Assembly: GCF_024160105.1 (NCBI RefSeq)
Contig: NZ_JAMFTQ010000005.1
Span: 62,001-126,000 of the forward strand
Reading direction: 5' to 3'
Source of the DNA: Corynebacterium stercoris
Lineage (GTDB): Bacteria > Actinomycetota > Actinomycetes > Mycobacteriales > Mycobacteriaceae
DNA: 64,000 bases
Made by a program: the position numbers and the translations under genes. Below are positions 48,586 through 58,011 of the stretch, piece by piece. The stretch's first letter is position 1. Each line of letters begins with the position of its first letter. The notes under the pieces are model-generated. The model searched no databases. It saw nothing but the letters and a program-made list of their open reading frames with translations, and had not been told where the DNA came from.

Positions 48586-49107
48586 TTACTTCGCGCGCGG
48601 AGTAGAGGCCTTATCCGAATCATAGGGCTCCGCGGAGATGACCGTCACCGAAATCTCGCGGCCATTCGGCGCGGTGTAGGTGCGGGTCTCACCCTCGGCG
48701 GCACCGACCACGGCGGCGCCCAGCGGGGAGTTCTCGGAGTAGGTCTCCAGATCCTTGTTGTCGGTGGAGGCTGCGCGGGTACCGATGAGGAAGGTCTCTC
48801 GGTCGTTCTCGTCGCCGTCGTAGTACACGTGGACCACGGAACCGACGTGCGCGACACCCTCGATGACGCCGGTGCGCTCGGTGGTGGAGTTCGCCAGGAT
48901 CTCGGAAATCTGCTTGATGCGGGCTTCTTCCTGGTCCTGCTGCTCGCGGGCGGCGTCGTAGCCGGCGTTCTCCTTGAGGTCGCCCTCCTCGCGGCGCTCG
49001 TTGATCTCGGCCGCGATAACGGGGCGGTTGTCAATGAGCTGCTGGAGCTCCTTCTCCAGCTTCGCCTTCATCTCCGGGGTGATGTACTGCTGCTGGGTCT
49101 CAGCCAT
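48586..49107 (-). CDS. greA: Transcription elongation factor GreA
   Basis: This 173-residue factor rescues backtracked RNA polymerase by stimulating transcript cleavage. The N-terminal coiled coil has the acidic tip region (REEGDLKENAGYDAAREQQ). The C-terminal FKBP-like domain ends SENSPLGAAVVGAAEGE and PNGREISVTVIS. It is slightly longer than the ~158 residues typical of E. coli, as in other actinobacteria. It has the DUF4307 gene upstream, as in mycobacteria. Confidence 0.95.
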   Translation of the reverse strand: MAETQQQYITPEMKAKLEKELQQLIDNRPVIAAEINERREEGDLKENAGYDAAREQQDQEEARIKQISEILANSTTERTGVIEGVAHVGSVVHVYYDGDENDRETFLIGTRAASTDNKDLETYSENSPLGAAVVGAAEGETRTYTAPNGREISVTVISAEPYDSDKASTPRAK

Positions 49108-49199
49108 GGGCGTTCAAACCTTCCCTCATACGTCAAACGAGCCCTCTCCGCCTTTGGTCGCGGACGGGGCATCGCTGGTTATTGCTGCAGCGAAGCTTA

Positions 49200-49673
49200 T
49201 CAGCGTGCGTCAAGGTACGTCGTGCCGGTGTCCATATAGAACGGCACATTCTCCGAGCAGCCGTACACGCGTCCCGACGCAATCGGGCTGCGGGTCGGCA
49301 GATCCACCGCCAAGCGCTGGAGCTTGTCCCCGCCCGCCGGGATGACCACCTCGCGGCGGCCGATCTCGTTGTGCTCGTAATCCACTGCGAAGACGATGCA
49401 GTAGGCGTCCTGCGAGGTGTCCTTGCGGTCCACCTCGATCCAGAGGCGGCCAGTCGAGTCGTCGATACGCTCCTGCGAAATGAACTCCGCCGTGACCGGG
49501 CGGGACTGCGCCTGTATGAACGCGCGGGCACCCATGATGACGAGGAGCGCCAGCATGGCGACGGCGAAGACGGCGACCACCTTGCCGCTCACGCCTCCGC
49601 CGCCGGTAGCGGAACCGTAGCGGGAGCGGGGCCGCGGCTGCGCGCCGCTGGACGTGGGCTGGGTCGTGGACAC
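49200..49673 (-). CDS. DUF4307 membrane protein
   Basis: This is a 157-residue protein: short basic N-terminus (SGAQPRPRSRYGS), one transmembrane helix (VVAVFAVAMLALLVIMGARA), and an extracytoplasmic beta domain (VTAEFISQERIDDS, VDRKDTSQDAYCIVFAVDY, IGRREVVIP). It corresponds to DUF4307, found between greA and mca in mycobacteria and corynebacteria. GTG 49673 is preceded by GAGG at 9-nt spacing; the longer frame upstream is antisense to mca and rejected. Function unknown. Confidence 0.82.
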   Translation of the reverse strand: MSTTQPTSSGAQPRPRSRYGSATGGGGVSGKVVAVFAVAMLALLVIMGARAFIQAQSRPVTAEFISQERIDDSTGRLWIEVDRKDTSQDAYCIVFAVDYEHNEIGRREVVIPAGGDKLQRLAVDLPTRSPIASGRVYGCSENVPFYMDTGTTYLDAR

Positions 49674-49770
49674 AGTGATCAACCTCGATCGATGGGGTGT
49701 GTTTGGGACTGATGGTACTAAGATGGCGCGGAGATGACGCATGACCCCTACGAATGAAGGTGGAGTACGA

Positions 49771-50649
49771 GTGACCGGTTTGCGCTTGATGGCAATCCAC
49801 GCGCATCCTGACGACGAATCCTCGAAGGGTGCCGCGACAATGGCGAAATACGCCGCCGAGGGGCACCGCGTCAAAGTAGTGACCTGCACCGACGGCCGCC
49901 GCGGCGATATCTTGAACCCGGCGATGGACCGTCCCGGCGTGCTCGAGAACATTTACGAGGTGCGCAAGGGCGAGATGGCCGCGGCCGTCGATGCCCTCGG
50001 GGTGGAGCATGCATGGCTGGGCTACGAGGACTCCGGCCTGCCCCAGGGTGATCCGCTGCCGCCGCTGCCGGAAGGCTGCTTCGCGCTCCAGCCCGTCGAG
50101 GATGTCGCCGCGCGCATCGTGGCGCAGATCCGGGACTTCCGCCCGCACGTCATCATCACTTACGACGAGAACGGCGGCTACCCGCACCCCGATCACCTCA
50201 TGGTGCACGCGGTGTCCATGCTGGCGTGGGAGAAGGCCGGCGACCCGGACTTCGCGCCCGAGGCGGGCGAGCCGTGGACACCGTTGAAGCTCTACTACAC
50301 CCACGGCTTCATCATGCAGCGCATGGTGCTGCTCCACGATCTGCTGCTCGAGGCCGGCAAGCCCAGCCCCTACGAGCTGATGATCAAGCGGTGGAAAGAG
50401 AATAAGGCCGACATCATGGAGCGCGTGACCACGCGCGTGGCTTGCGCCGACTACTTTGCCAATCGTGCGCAGGCACTCGCCGCGCACGCCACGCAGATCG
50501 ATCCGGCCGGGGCGTTTCTGGCCAGCCCGATCGAGGACCAGCAGCGCGTTTGGCCGACGGAGGAGTTCGAGCTCGCGCGCAGCCGGGTTGACACGACCCT
50601 GCCCGAGGATGATCTGTTCGCGGGCATCACCGAGGAGGCCACCGCATGA
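49771..50649 (+). CDS. mca: Mycothiol S-conjugate amidase
   Basis: This 292-residue LmbE/PIG-L-type zinc hydrolase cleaves mycothiol conjugates of toxins and antibiotics into mercapturic acids for export. Zinc ligands are in IHAHPDDES near the N-terminus and in GGYPHPDHLMVHAVS. CTDGRRGDILNPAMDRPG and ELARSRVDT distinguish it from MshB. GTG 49771 (VTGLRLMAIHAHP) aligns with the known start of the mycobacterial protein; an ATG at 49741 would add ten residues. The TGA overlaps the next gene by ATGA. Its presence implies a mycothiol-producing organism. Confidence 0.94.
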   Translation: MTGLRLMAIHAHPDDESSKGAATMAKYAAEGHRVKVVTCTDGRRGDILNPAMDRPGVLENIYEVRKGEMAAAVDALGVEHAWLGYEDSGLPQGDPLPPLPEGCFALQPVEDVAARIVAQIRDFRPHVIITYDENGGYPHPDHLMVHAVSMLAWEKAGDPDFAPEAGEPWTPLKLYYTHGFIMQRMVLLHDLLLEAGKPSPYELMIKRWKENKADIMERVTTRVACADYFANRAQALAAHATQIDPAGAFLASPIEDQQRVWPTEEFELARSRVDTTLPEDDLFAGITEEATA

Positions 50650-50948
50650 TTTCCCAGTTGCACGCAGCCGCCGTCACCACCACCGGCTGGGTCCTTGCCC
50701 AGGCTCCGGCGCAGGCGCCGGCGGGACCGGACTTCGGCAAGGCCTCCCCGATTGGCCTGTTGCTGATCGTCGGCTTGGCTGTGGTGGTGCTCTCCCTGGG
50801 CTACGCCTTCCACCGCCGCTACTCCCGTTTCAGGCGTCGCCAGGTCTTCGCGGAGATGCACGGCATCGACCCGTTCGACGAGGAGGCCATCACCCGTGCC
50901 ATGGCCGAGGCGGGCGTGCTGGACCAGCGGAAGAAGGGCTTCTTCTAG
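50646..50948 (+). CDS. Small membrane protein downstream of mca (100 aa)
   Basis: This 100-residue protein has an N-terminal hydrophobic stretch that may be cleaved (AAAVTTTGWVLAQAPAQ), one clear transmembrane helix (PIGLLLIVGLAVVVLSLGY), then a basic and acidic cytoplasmic tail (HRRYSRFRRRQVFAEMHGID). It is translationally coupled to mca (ATGA) and is conserved in that position in mycobacteria (Rv1083-like, from memory). Function unknown. Confidence 0.75.
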   Translation: MISQLHAAAVTTTGWVLAQAPAQAPAGPDFGKASPIGLLLIVGLAVVVLSLGYAFHRRYSRFRRRQVFAEMHGIDPFDEEAITRAMAEAGVLDQRKKGFF

Positions 50949-50960
50949 GCGCTGCCCCGG

Positions 50961-50966
50961 TAGTAT
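50961..50966 (+). promoter_or_regulatory. Putative leaderless -10 (TAGTAT) for uppS
   Basis: TAGTAT, 7 nt (CGGGGGC), then GTG at 50974. Confidence 0.4.
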
Positions 50967-50973
50967 CGGGGGC

Positions 50974-51744
50974 GTGGCTGTGTTCGATCCTCTCCTTTAC
51001 CCGCTGTATGAAGCGCGCTTGAAGCGTGAGCTGCGCGGGAAGCCGCGGCCACGCCACATCGCCGTCATGGCGGACGGCAACCGCCGCTGGGCGCGGGAGT
51101 CCGGCTACACCGACATTTCCCACGGCCACCGCGCGGGCGGCGCGAAGATCGGCGAGCTGGTGCGCTGGTCCGCCGAGATGGAGGTGGAGGTTGTCACCAT
51201 CTACCTGCTGTCCACCGAGAATCTCCAGCGCACGTCCGAGGAAGTTGAGCTGCTCTTCGCCATCATCTCCGATGTCATCGACGATCTGGCTACCGAGGAC
51301 TACTCCTGCCGCGTGCGCCTCGTTGGCCATCTCGACCTGCTGCCGCCCGAGGTTGCGGAGCGGATGCGCGCCTCAGCCGACGCGACCACGTCCAAGGCGG
51401 GGCTGACCGTGAACATCGCAGTGGGCTACGGCGGCCGCCAGGAGATCGTGGATGCCGTGCGTTCCCTCATCGACTGCGAGGCCGCTGCCGGCACCCCAGC
51501 CGGCCAGCTCGCGGAGAAGGTCACCGTCGATTCGATTGGGGAGCACCTCTACACCTCCGGCCAACCGGACCCGGATCTGGTCATCCGCACCTCCGGCGAG
51601 CAGCGCCTTTCGGGCTTCCTCATCTGGCAGGCCGCGTACTCGGAGATCTGGTTCACCGACACGTACTGGCCGGCATTCCGCAAGATCGACTTCCTGCGCG
51701 CGTTGCGCGATTACTCGCAGCGTTCGCGCCGCTTCGGCAAGTAG
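50974..51744 (+). CDS. uppS: Cis-prenyltransferase (isoprenyl transferase, Rv1086-like)
   Basis: This 256-residue cis-prenyltransferase has RHIAVMADGNRRWARESGY (catalytic Asp and diphosphate loop), GHRAGGAKIGELV, YLLSTENLQR and DLVIRTSGEQRLSGFLIWQ. In mycobacteria the enzyme at this locus makes Z,E-farnesyl diphosphate, precursor of decaprenyl phosphate for cell-wall arabinogalactan. This one is likely the same by context, though chain length cannot be read here. GTG 50974 is chosen by the upstream TAGTAT. GTG 50980 is an alternative. Confidence 0.92.
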   Translation: MAVFDPLLYPLYEARLKRELRGKPRPRHIAVMADGNRRWARESGYTDISHGHRAGGAKIGELVRWSAEMEVEVVTIYLLSTENLQRTSEEVELLFAIISDVIDDLATEDYSCRVRLVGHLDLLPPEVAERMRASADATTSKAGLTVNIAVGYGGRQEIVDAVRSLIDCEAAAGTPAGQLAEKVTVDSIGEHLYTSGQPDPDLVIRTSGEQRLSGFLIWQAAYSEIWFTDTYWPAFRKIDFLRALRDYSQRSRRFGK

Positions 51745-51765
51745 GGGCTTAACGCTTTCCGACGT

Positions 51766-52701
51766 TTAGAGCTTGCGCATTCGCACGCGCTGCACCGTGT
51801 GGTCGTAACCCTTGCGCAGCACGAGGGAGGCGCGGACGCGGGTGGGCAGGATGTTCTCAACCAAATTCGGCAGGTTGATCGTCTGCCACAGCTCGCGCGC
51901 CTTGAGCGCCGCCTGGGAGTCGTCGAGGCTGGCGTAGCCGGCGAAGTGCGCGCCCGGTTCGCGGAAGGCGGTCTGGCGCAGTTTGAGGAAGCGGTCGATG
52001 TACCAGCGTTCGATGTCTTCGGTCTTCGCGTCGACGTAGATGGAGAAGTCGAAGAGGTCGGAGACCATCAGGGTGGGGCCGGTCTGCAGCACGTTGAGGC
52101 CCTCGAGGATGAGGATGTCAGGTTTGCGCACCTCGATGTGCTCGCCGGGCAGGATGTCGTACGCCTTGTGCGAGTAGATCGGGGCGGTGACCAGGGGCTG
52201 GCCGGACTTCACCTCGGTGACGAAGCGCATGAGGTTGCGGCGGTCGTAGGACTCCGGGAAACCCTTGCGGTGCATCAGGTTGCGCTCCTGGAGCACCTTG
52301 GTGGGGTAGAGGAAGCCGTCGGTAGTAATCAAGTCCACGCGCGGGTGGGAGTCCCAGCGCTGGAGCAGTACCTGCAGCACGCGGGCGGTGGTGGACTTGC
52401 CCACGGCGACGGAACCGGCGATGCCGATGACGAAGGGGACATGCCCCGGGTCGCCGCCGATGAACTCCTCCGTCGAGGAAATGAGCTCCTGGCGCGCGCG
52501 GACCTGCAGGTGGATGAGACGGGACACCGGAAGATAGATCTCCTCGACCTCTTTCAGGTCGAGGTTCTCGCCGATACCGCTGAGCTGGGCGACTTCTTCT
52601 TCGGTGAGCACCTGGGGCATCGCCGCGCGGCGCTGCCGCCAATCGTTGCGGTGGAAGTCGAGGTACGGGCTGGACTCTGCGCCGCGGATTGCTCGGGACA
52701 T
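51766..52701 (-). CDS. coaA: Pantothenate kinase (type I)
   Basis: This 311-residue enzyme phosphorylates pantothenate, the first step of coenzyme A synthesis. It has the P-loop [49 protein letters not shown] and ILEGLNVLQ. Start and length are standard. GACAAT ends 7 nt before the ATG. It is convergent with uppS (21-bp gap, no hairpin) and divergent from glyA. Confidence 0.96.
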   Translation of the reverse strand: MSRAIRGAESSPYLDFHRNDWRQRRAAMPQVLTEEEVAQLSGIGENLDLKEVEEIYLPVSRLIHLQVRARQELISSTEEFIGGDPGHVPFVIGIAGSVAVGKSTTARVLQVLLQRWDSHPRVDLITTDGFLYPTKVLQERNLMHRKGFPESYDRRNLMRFVTEVKSGQPLVTAPIYSHKAYDILPGEHIEVRKPDILILEGLNVLQTGPTLMVSDLFDFSIYVDAKTEDIERWYIDRFLKLRQTAFREPGAHFAGYASLDDSQAALKARELWQTINLPNLVENILPTRVRASLVLRKGYDHTVQRVRMRKL

Positions 52702-52708
52702 AAGGGTT

Positions 52709-52714
52709 ATTGTC
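52709..52714 (-). promoter_or_regulatory. Putative leaderless -10 (GACAAT) for coaA
   Basis: GACAAT, 7 nt (AACCCTT), then ATG at 52701. Confidence 0.35.
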
Positions 52715-52748
52715 GCATTCGGCGGCGCTGGCGGGACGTGCCGGGGCC

Positions 52749-52754
52749 TATACT
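52749..52754 (+). promoter_or_regulatory. Putative -10 (TATACT) for glyA
   Basis: TATACT is near-consensus and lies 46 nt before the glyA start, leaving room for a leader with GAAAGGA. No convincing -35 is seen. Confidence 0.4.
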
Positions 52755-52800
52755 TGGACGAGCATATTGCCTACCACCTTATTGAAAGGACCCGGTGCAC

Positions 52801-54093
52801 GTGTCTGAAGACTTCCGTTACCAGGATCTCGCAAGCTTTGACCCTGAGGTGCACGCCGCGATCGTCGGCGAGCTGGACCGCCAGCGCAACACGCTTGAGA
52901 TGATCGCCTCCGAGAACTTTGTGCCGCGCTCCGTGCTGCAGGCGCAGGGTTCCGTGTTCACCAACAAGTACGCCGAGGGCTACCCGGGCCGCCGCTACTA
53001 CGGCGGCTGCGAGCACGCAGACGTGGTGGAGGATCTGGCTCGTGAGCGCGCGAAGGCAGTGTTCGGGGCGCAGTACGCCAACGTGCAGCCGCACTCCGGT
53101 GCGCAGGCCAACGCCGCGGTGCTCATGGCGCTCGCTGAGCCGGGCGACACCATCCTCGGTCTGTCCCTGGCGCACGGCGGCCACCTGACCCACGGCATGA
53201 AGATCAACTTCTCCGGTCGCCTGTACAACGTCGCGGCGTACGAGGTTGAGGAGGACACGCACCTCATCGACATGGCGAAGCTGCGCGAGCAGGCCCGCGA
53301 GGTGAAGCCGAAGGTGATCATCGCTGGCTGGTCGGCGTACCCGCGCCACGAGGATTTCGCCGAGTTCCGCTCCATCGCGGACGAGGTCGGCGCGTACCTG
53401 TGGGTCGACATGGCGCACTTCGCCGGCCTCGTGGCCGCAGGGCTGCACCCGTCGCCGGTGCCGCACGCGCATGTGGTGTCCTCCACCGTGCACAAGACCC
53501 TCGGCGGCCCGCGCTCCGGCTTCATTCTCACCAACGACCTCGAGCTGCACAAGAAGCTCAACTCCGCGGTGTTCCCGGGCCAGCAGGGCGGCCCGCTGAT
53601 GCACGTGGTGGCGGCGAAGGCGACCGCGTTCAAGATCGCGGCGATGGATGAGTTCAAGGACCGCCAGCAGCGCACCATCGACGGCGCCCGCATCGTGGCT
53701 GAGCGCCTGCTGCAGGACGACGCGCAGGCGGCCGGCGTGGGCGTGGTGTCCGGCGGCACTGACGTGCACCTCGTGCTCGTTGACCTGCGCAACTCCGAGA
53801 TGGACGGCCAGCAGGCGGAGGATCTGCTGCACGAGGCGGGAATCACCGTGAACCGCAACGCCGTGCCGTTCGACCCGCGTCCGCCGGCCGTCACCTCCGG
53901 CCTGCGCATCGGCACGTCCGCGCTAGCCACCCGCGGCTTCGGCGAGGAGGACTTCCGCGAGGTTGCGGAGATTATCGCCGAGACCCTGATCAAGGGCAAG
54001 GACGCCGACCTTGCGGCGCTCGCGGCGCGCTCCGCGGCGCTCGGCGAGAAGTACCCGCTCTACCCGGGTATCGAAGACTGGAAGATGCTCTAA
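52801..54093 (+). CDS. glyA: Serine hydroxymethyltransferase
   Basis: This 430-residue PLP enzyme converts serine and tetrahydrofolate to glycine and methylene-THF. It has [45 protein letters not shown], the PLP Lys in [14 protein letters not shown], and [12 protein letters not shown]. Two GTG codons are possible: 52801 (10 nt after AAAGGA) and 52795 (4 nt after). I prefer 52801 by spacing. The TAA overlaps the DUF5997 stop by 4 bp. Confidence 0.96.
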   Translation: MSEDFRYQDLASFDPEVHAAIVGELDRQRNTLEMIASENFVPRSVLQAQGSVFTNKYAEGYPGRRYYGGCEHADVVEDLARERAKAVFGAQYANVQPHSGAQANAAVLMALAEPGDTILGLSLAHGGHLTHGMKINFSGRLYNVAAYEVEEDTHLIDMAKLREQAREVKPKVIIAGWSAYPRHEDFAEFRSIADEVGAYLWVDMAHFAGLVAAGLHPSPVPHAHVVSSTVHKTLGGPRSGFILTNDLELHKKLNSAVFPGQQGGPLMHVVAAKATAFKIAAMDEFKDRQQRTIDGARIVAERLLQDDAQAAGVGVVSGGTDVHLVLVDLRNSEMDGQQAEDLLHEAGITVNRNAVPFDPRPPAVTSGLRIGTSALATRGFGEEDFREVAEIIAETLIKGKDADLAALAARSAALGEKYPLYPGIEDWKML

Positions 54094-54455
54094 GCGTCAG
54101 ATCCGTCAACGGGCCCGCGCTCTTCCGCAAGGGAGGTGCGGGCCTTTCGCAGCCATTCCGGCTGGTCGGCAAGCAGCGCCTTAATCTCGTCCGTGGTGAG
54201 AGGTGTGTCCATGTCGTTGTTCTTCAGCGCGGTGATGGTGATGCCCAGCTTGCGCGCGACCTCCGGGCGGGGGTGCGGGCCGTTGCGGCGCAGCTCGGTG
54301 AGCCACTCCGGCGGGTTGTCCTGCAATTCGCGCAGCTCAGCGTGCGTGATGGCGCCGGACTGGAACTCCTCCGGGGTAGCCGGCAGGTAGATTCCGAGCT
54401 TCTTCGCCGCGGTGGCGGGCTTCATTGCGGTGCCGGAAGGCATCTGGTCAGTCAT
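54090..54455 (-). CDS. DUF5997 family protein
   Basis: This is a 121-residue soluble protein starting [20 protein letters not shown]. It has two similar helical halves: [20 protein letters not shown] with [20 protein letters not shown], then [20 protein letters not shown]. The [15 protein letters not shown] part resembles a helix-turn-helix. It matches DUF5997, an actinobacterial family. The start at 54455 has TACCGT 7 nt upstream. It is divergent, 25 bp apart, from an HTH-less LysR-type substrate-binding protein. Confidence 0.78.
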   Translation of the reverse strand: MTDQMPSGTAMKPATAAKKLGIYLPATPEEFQSGAITHAELRELQDNPPEWLTELRRNGPHPRPEVARKLGITITALKNNDMDTPLTTDEIKALLADQPEWLRKARTSLAEERGPVDGSDA

Positions 54456-54462
54456 GGCCCAC

Positions 54463-54468
54463 ACGGTA
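54463..54468 (-). promoter_or_regulatory. Putative leaderless -10 (TACCGT) for DUF5997
   Basis: TACCGT, 7 nt (GTGGGCC), then ATG at 54455. It overlaps by 2 bp the -10 of the divergent gene. Confidence 0.4.
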
Positions 54469-54472
54469 GCAT
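54467..54472 (+). promoter_or_regulatory. Putative leaderless -10 (TAGCAT) for the LysR-type binding protein
   Basis: TAGCAT, 8 nt (TTCGAGGC), then ATG at 54481. Confidence 0.4.
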
Positions 54473-54480
54473 TTCGAGGC

Positions 54481-55122
54481 ATGCTGACCATCGGCTTTGT
54501 CACCGGCACCGAGCCGGGCAAGTGGTTCCGCCGCTACGAGGAGTTCTCGGGCGCACGGGTAACGACGCTCCCTGCAGACGACCCGTTCCCCTTGCTGGCC
54601 CGCGAAGAGGAACCGGCCGACATTGTGCTCATGCGCCTGCCGGACGCGCGGGTGGGGGATGCGCACCACGTGGTGCGCTTGTATGAGGAGGCCCGCGGCG
54701 TGGCGGTGCCCAAGGATTCGGTATACGCCGAGGTGGGGGAGAAGGTCGACCCGGCCGATCTTGCGGGCGAACACACGAATTTCCACTATCAGCCGGGTGC
54801 GGAACCGGCGGGGGCCACGGATGAGCTGCGCGGCGCGCTCCAGGTGGTCGCCGCGAACGTCGGCGTGGCAATGGCCCCGCTGCCGCTGCTCAAGGCGCTG
54901 AGCAAGAAGCAGGTGGTGCCGCTGCAGCTGCGGGGCGACGGGGAGGCGACAGAGATCGCGCTTGTGTGGTTTAAAGAGCGCGACGGGGACGATGTCCAGG
55001 ATTTTGTGGGGATTGTGAAGGGGCGTTCCCCGCGCTCGTCGAGAAGCTCGAAAGCCCCAGCTCAGCGTCAGCATCCCGGCAGAAAGCAGACTCTGAAACC
55101 GCGCAACCGGAAGCGTCGCTAA
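54481..55122 (+). CDS. LysR-type substrate-binding domain protein without HTH
   Basis: This is a 213-residue protein. It begins directly with a LysR effector-domain strand (MLTIGFVTGTEPGKWFRRYE) and continues with ADIVLMRLPDARVGDAHHVV and LQVVAANVGVAMAPLPLLKA. The N-terminal winged HTH of LysR regulators is absent, and the start is fixed by the upstream -10. The C-terminus is very basic (SSRSSKAPAQRQHPGRKQTL), which could bind nucleic acid. It is divergent from DUF5997, possibly a functional pair. The role is unknown. Confidence 0.78.
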   Translation: MLTIGFVTGTEPGKWFRRYEEFSGARVTTLPADDPFPLLAREEEPADIVLMRLPDARVGDAHHVVRLYEEARGVAVPKDSVYAEVGEKVDPADLAGEHTNFHYQPGAEPAGATDELRGALQVVAANVGVAMAPLPLLKALSKKQVVPLQLRGDGEATEIALVWFKERDGDDVQDFVGIVKGRSPRSSRSSKAPAQRQHPGRKQTLKPRNRKRR

Positions 55123-55216
55123 TGCCCCCGTGTGGGTGTGGGGGAGATTCGTCGACATTTCATATTTCTGCATAATGGACTCCGGCTCAATTACAACTGT
55201 GAAAGGTAACACTAAG

Positions 55217-55831
55217 ATGCTGAACCGTAAGATTGTCGCTTCCGCTGCTGCTGTCGCTCTCGCAACCGGCCTGGTTGCTTGCTCCAACGACGAGCAGGCT
55301 GCGGTGGTGAGCGAGACCGCTACCGCGACCAACACCAACACCGCCACCGAGACCGTGGCTGCGGAGACCGAGACCGCTTCCTCCACCGCCACCGAGACCG
55401 TGACCTCCTCCGCGAAGGAGTCCGGCGCGGCCGCAGCTGGCGCTGACGCTACCCAGGAGCTGACCCTGGCTGACGGCAAGACCGCCCTCGTCCCGCAGGG
55501 TGTCCTGGACACGATGGACGAGTACGCTGAGCCGACCTGGGGCGAGCCGACGGCTGTCGAGGAGATCGACGGCGGCTGGATCGTCACCTACGACAACGAG
55601 CACTACATCACCTGGAAGGAGTCCACCGGCGGCTCCCCGATCTGGGGCGCTATCGCTGACTCTTGGCTGAACGACGTCCGCGGCGCACGCACCGTCGGCT
55701 TCCCGCTCATGCCGGAGACCCCGAACACCGACGGCTCCGGCTGGAACCAGGAGTTCGAGAACGGCACCATCGACTGGTCCCGCGACGGTTCCGCAGACGC
55801 TCCGTTCAAGGCAACCGTGAACACCAAGTAG
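55217..55831 (+). CDS. Secreted lipoprotein with an LGFP-like repeat
   Basis: This is a 204-residue protein: signal peptide with lipobox (AVALATGLVACSND), a Thr/Ala/Glu-rich spacer (residues ~28-80), a domain (ADGKTALVPQGVLDTMDEYA ... VTYDNEHYITW), and a C-terminal single LGFP-like repeat (GARTVGFPLMPETPNTDGSG then FENGTIDWSRDG). LGFP repeats are common in corynebacterial mycolyltransferases and cell-wall proteins. The ATG at 55217 has GAAAGG upstream. An intrinsic terminator follows. Confidence 0.8.
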   Translation: MLNRKIVASAAAVALATGLVACSNDEQAAVVSETATATNTNTATETVAAETETASSTATETVTSSAKESGAAAAGADATQELTLADGKTALVPQGVLDTMDEYAEPTWGEPTAVEEIDGGWIVTYDNEHYITWKESTGGSPIWGAIADSWLNDVRGARTVGFPLMPETPNTDGSGWNQEFENGTIDWSRDGSADAPFKATVNTK

Positions 55832-55858
55832 GTCGCGCGCTACCCGCGCAACGACTGA

Positions 55859-55892
55859 GGGCCTCGTCCTTTGCAAGGATGGGGCCCTTTTC
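55859..55892 (+). terminator. Rho-independent terminator of the LGFP lipoprotein gene
   Basis: GGGCCTCGTCCTT pairs with AAGGATGGGGCCC: 13 bp with two wobbles and loop TGC, followed by TTTTC. It points in the plus direction. Confidence 0.85.
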
Positions 55893-55910
55893 GCGTGCCG
55901 ACGGCAGTGG

Positions 55911-57473
55911 TTAGGTCAGGTCTTCCTTGAGCTTCTCCTCCTTGACCGGCAGCAGGATGAGGAAGGAGAGGATTGCCAGCGGCACCATGAGCAGGAAGAC
56001 AGGGGTGAGGCCGTCGTTGTAGCTGCTCAGCACCACGTCTTGCAGCTGGCCGGGCAACCGGCCGACGAGCTCCGGGGTGAGGCTGTTTGCCGCGCCCTCC
56101 TCGAACGTTTGCGCCCACTGCGCGCCCTCGGGGCCCATGGAAGCGAGGGCCTCCGGCAGGCGCTCCTCGAGGCGGTTGCGCATGCCGTGGATGAACAACG
56201 AACCGGAGAGCGAGGCGCCGATGGCGGAGCCGATCTGGCGGAAGAAGTTGTTCGTCGACGTTGCGGTGCCGACCACTGCGATGGGGAAGGAGTTCTGCAC
56301 AATGAGCACGAGCACCTGCATGACCAAGCCCAAGCCGAAGCCGAAGATGAACATGTAGACGCCGAGCGTGGTCAGCGAGGTCTGCGGCGTCAGCGTGGAG
56401 AACAAGTAGAGGCCCACAGTGGTCACGGCCATGCCGAGCAGCGGGTAGATCTTGTACTTGCCGGTGCGCGAAATGATGAAGCCCACGGCCATGCCGGTGA
56501 CCAGCATGCCGATGACCATCGGCAGCATCATCAAGCCCGCTTCGGTGGGGCTGAGCTGGTGCACCATCTGCAGGTAGGTGGGCAGGTACGCCAAGCCGGA
56601 GGTCATGGCGAAGCCCAGCACCGTTCCCGCCGCGGTAGTGAGCACCATGTTGCGGTTGCGGAACAGGTTGAGGGGGATCAGGGGATCGTCGGCACGCAAT
56701 TCCACGATGACGAAGAGGATTGCGGACACCAGCGCGATGGTGGCGGTGGCGATGATGGTGGGGGAGGTCCACTCGTACTGCGTGCCGCCCCAGGTGGTGG
56801 TGAGGATGAGCGACGTGGTGGCCGTGGCCATGAGCAAGGTGCCCCACCAGTCCGCGTCCATGCCCTTGGCGCTGCCGCGGCGCAGGTGCAGCACTGTGGC
56901 GGACACGCCCATGGCGAGTAGGCCGAGCGGGATGTTCATCCACAGTGCCCAGCGCCAGCCCGGGCCGTCGGTGAACCAGCCGCCGAGGACTGGACCGAGT
57001 ACCGACGCGACGCCGAAGACCGCGCCCATGACACCCATGTACTTGCCGCGCTCACGCGCCGGCACCACCTCGGCGATGATGGATTGGGAGTTGATCATCA
57101 TGCCGCCGGCACCGAAGCCCTGGATGGCGCGGCCGACGATGAGCAGCGTCATCGAATTGGCGAAGCCGCCGACGGTGGAGCCGATGACGAAAAGCGCAAT
57201 GCCGAAGATGTAGAGCCACTTACGGCCGAGAATGTCGCCGAGCTTGCCGTTAATCGGCATGGCGATGGTCTGGCACACCAAAAAGGCGGAGATCACCCAG
57301 CTCATGTGGTTCACGCCGCCGAGCTCGCCGACGATCGTGGGCAGCGCGGTGGAGAAGATCATCTGCCCCAGCGAGCTCATGAGCATCGTGGTCAGCAGCG
57401 CCGCGAATACTAAGCCAACGTTGGGCGCAGGGGTTTCCTGCGCAGTCTCACCTGCGGTTTGATTGTCTTGCAC
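55911..57473 (-). CDS. DHA2-family multidrug MFS exporter (14 TMS)
   Basis: This is a 520-residue EmrB/QacA-type drug:H+ antiporter. It opens [20 protein letters not shown] and has [13 protein letters not shown] (motif D), [13 protein letters not shown] (motif A), [20 protein letters not shown] and [20 protein letters not shown] (antiporter motif C). The last ~80 residues contain an extracytoplasmic loop before the final helix. GTG 57473 has TAGCAT 6 nt upstream, and the TAG of that hexamer is the stop of the gene before it. Substrate unknown. Confidence 0.88.
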   Translation of the reverse strand: MQDNQTAGETAQETPAPNVGLVFAALLTTMLMSSLGQMIFSTALPTIVGELGGVNHMSWVISAFLVCQTIAMPINGKLGDILGRKWLYIFGIALFVIGSTVGGFANSMTLLIVGRAIQGFGAGGMMINSQSIIAEVVPARERGKYMGVMGAVFGVASVLGPVLGGWFTDGPGWRWALWMNIPLGLLAMGVSATVLHLRRGSAKGMDADWWGTLLMATATTSLILTTTWGGTQYEWTSPTIIATATIALVSAILFVIVELRADDPLIPLNLFRNRNMVLTTAAGTVLGFAMTSGLAYLPTYLQMVHQLSPTEAGLMMLPMVIGMLVTGMAVGFIISRTGKYKIYPLLGMAVTTVGLYLFSTLTPQTSLTTLGVYMFIFGFGLGLVMQVLVLIVQNSFPIAVVGTATSTNNFFRQIGSAIGASLSGSLFIHGMRNRLEERLPEALASMGPEGAQWAQTFEEGAANSLTPELVGRLPGQLQDVVLSSYNDGLTPVFLLMVPLAILSFLILLPVKEEKLKEDLT

Positions 57474-57479
57474 GCGGCA

Positions 57480-57485
57480 ATGCTA
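57480..57485 (-). promoter_or_regulatory. Putative leaderless -10 (TAGCAT) for the DHA2 exporter
   Basis: TAGCAT, 6 nt (TGCCGC), then GTG at 57473. The first three bases are the stop codon of the 57483-58007 gene. Confidence 0.35.
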
Positions 57486-58007
57486 CCCCTGCTGTCGCGT
57501 CACGTACATTCCGGCGGACAGGGTGCCCTCCACCAGCGCCGTGTCGCCCTCGAGGTAGGTGAGGTGGACAAGGCCGGGCTCGGAGGCATCGACGCGCCAC
57601 TCGCCGGTCGCACCTGGGGTGGTGTTGCAGGCGTCGGTAAGCGGGGTGTTTGTGAAATTTTCGTCGATAAGCGTGGTGCACCCGGTATCGGGGTACGTGA
57701 CGGAGCCGGTGCCGCCGCCGAAGACAGCCACCGCAGGCCAGGACGGGGTGCGCGCGTCCGGGTTGAGGCTGTTGAGCATGCCAGAGTAGGTGCCGTCGGG
57801 CGCGAGATCCTGCGCCGCGGGGCCGGGCTGCGCAGTGACCGTGACCGTCGCCGGAATGGTGTCGGCCTCAGGCTGCGGCTGGGCGTACCACCACGCCGCG
57901 GCGAGCGCGATGAGGATGAGCGAGACCGCCAGCGCGCCGACACCGGCGGCGATCCACGGCTTGTTTGGGCCGCCGGCGGTGCGCAGTTCAGAAAATGAAT
58001 CGGGCAT
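57483..58007 (-). CDS. Single-pass membrane protein with extracytoplasmic domain (174 aa)
   Basis: This 174-residue protein has a short cytoplasmic N-terminus (MPDSFSELRTAGGPNKP), one transmembrane helix (WIAAGVGALAVSLILIALAA), a Pro/Thr-rich linker and an outer domain with two Cys (TYPDTGCTTLIDE and DACNTTPGATGEW). No family is recognised. It lies between fumC and the DHA2 exporter, all on the minus strand. Its ribosome site (GGGG before ATTTTTC) falls in the 3' arm of the hairpin at 58012-58045. Confidence 0.65.
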   Translation of the reverse strand: MPDSFSELRTAGGPNKPWIAAGVGALAVSLILIALAAAWWYAQPQPEADTIPATVTVTAQPGPAAQDLAPDGTYSGMLNSLNPDARTPSWPAVAVFGGGTGSVTYPDTGCTTLIDENFTNTPLTDACNTTPGATGEWRVDASEPGLVHLTYLEGDTALVEGTLSAGMYVTRQQG

Positions 58008-58011
58008 GAAA

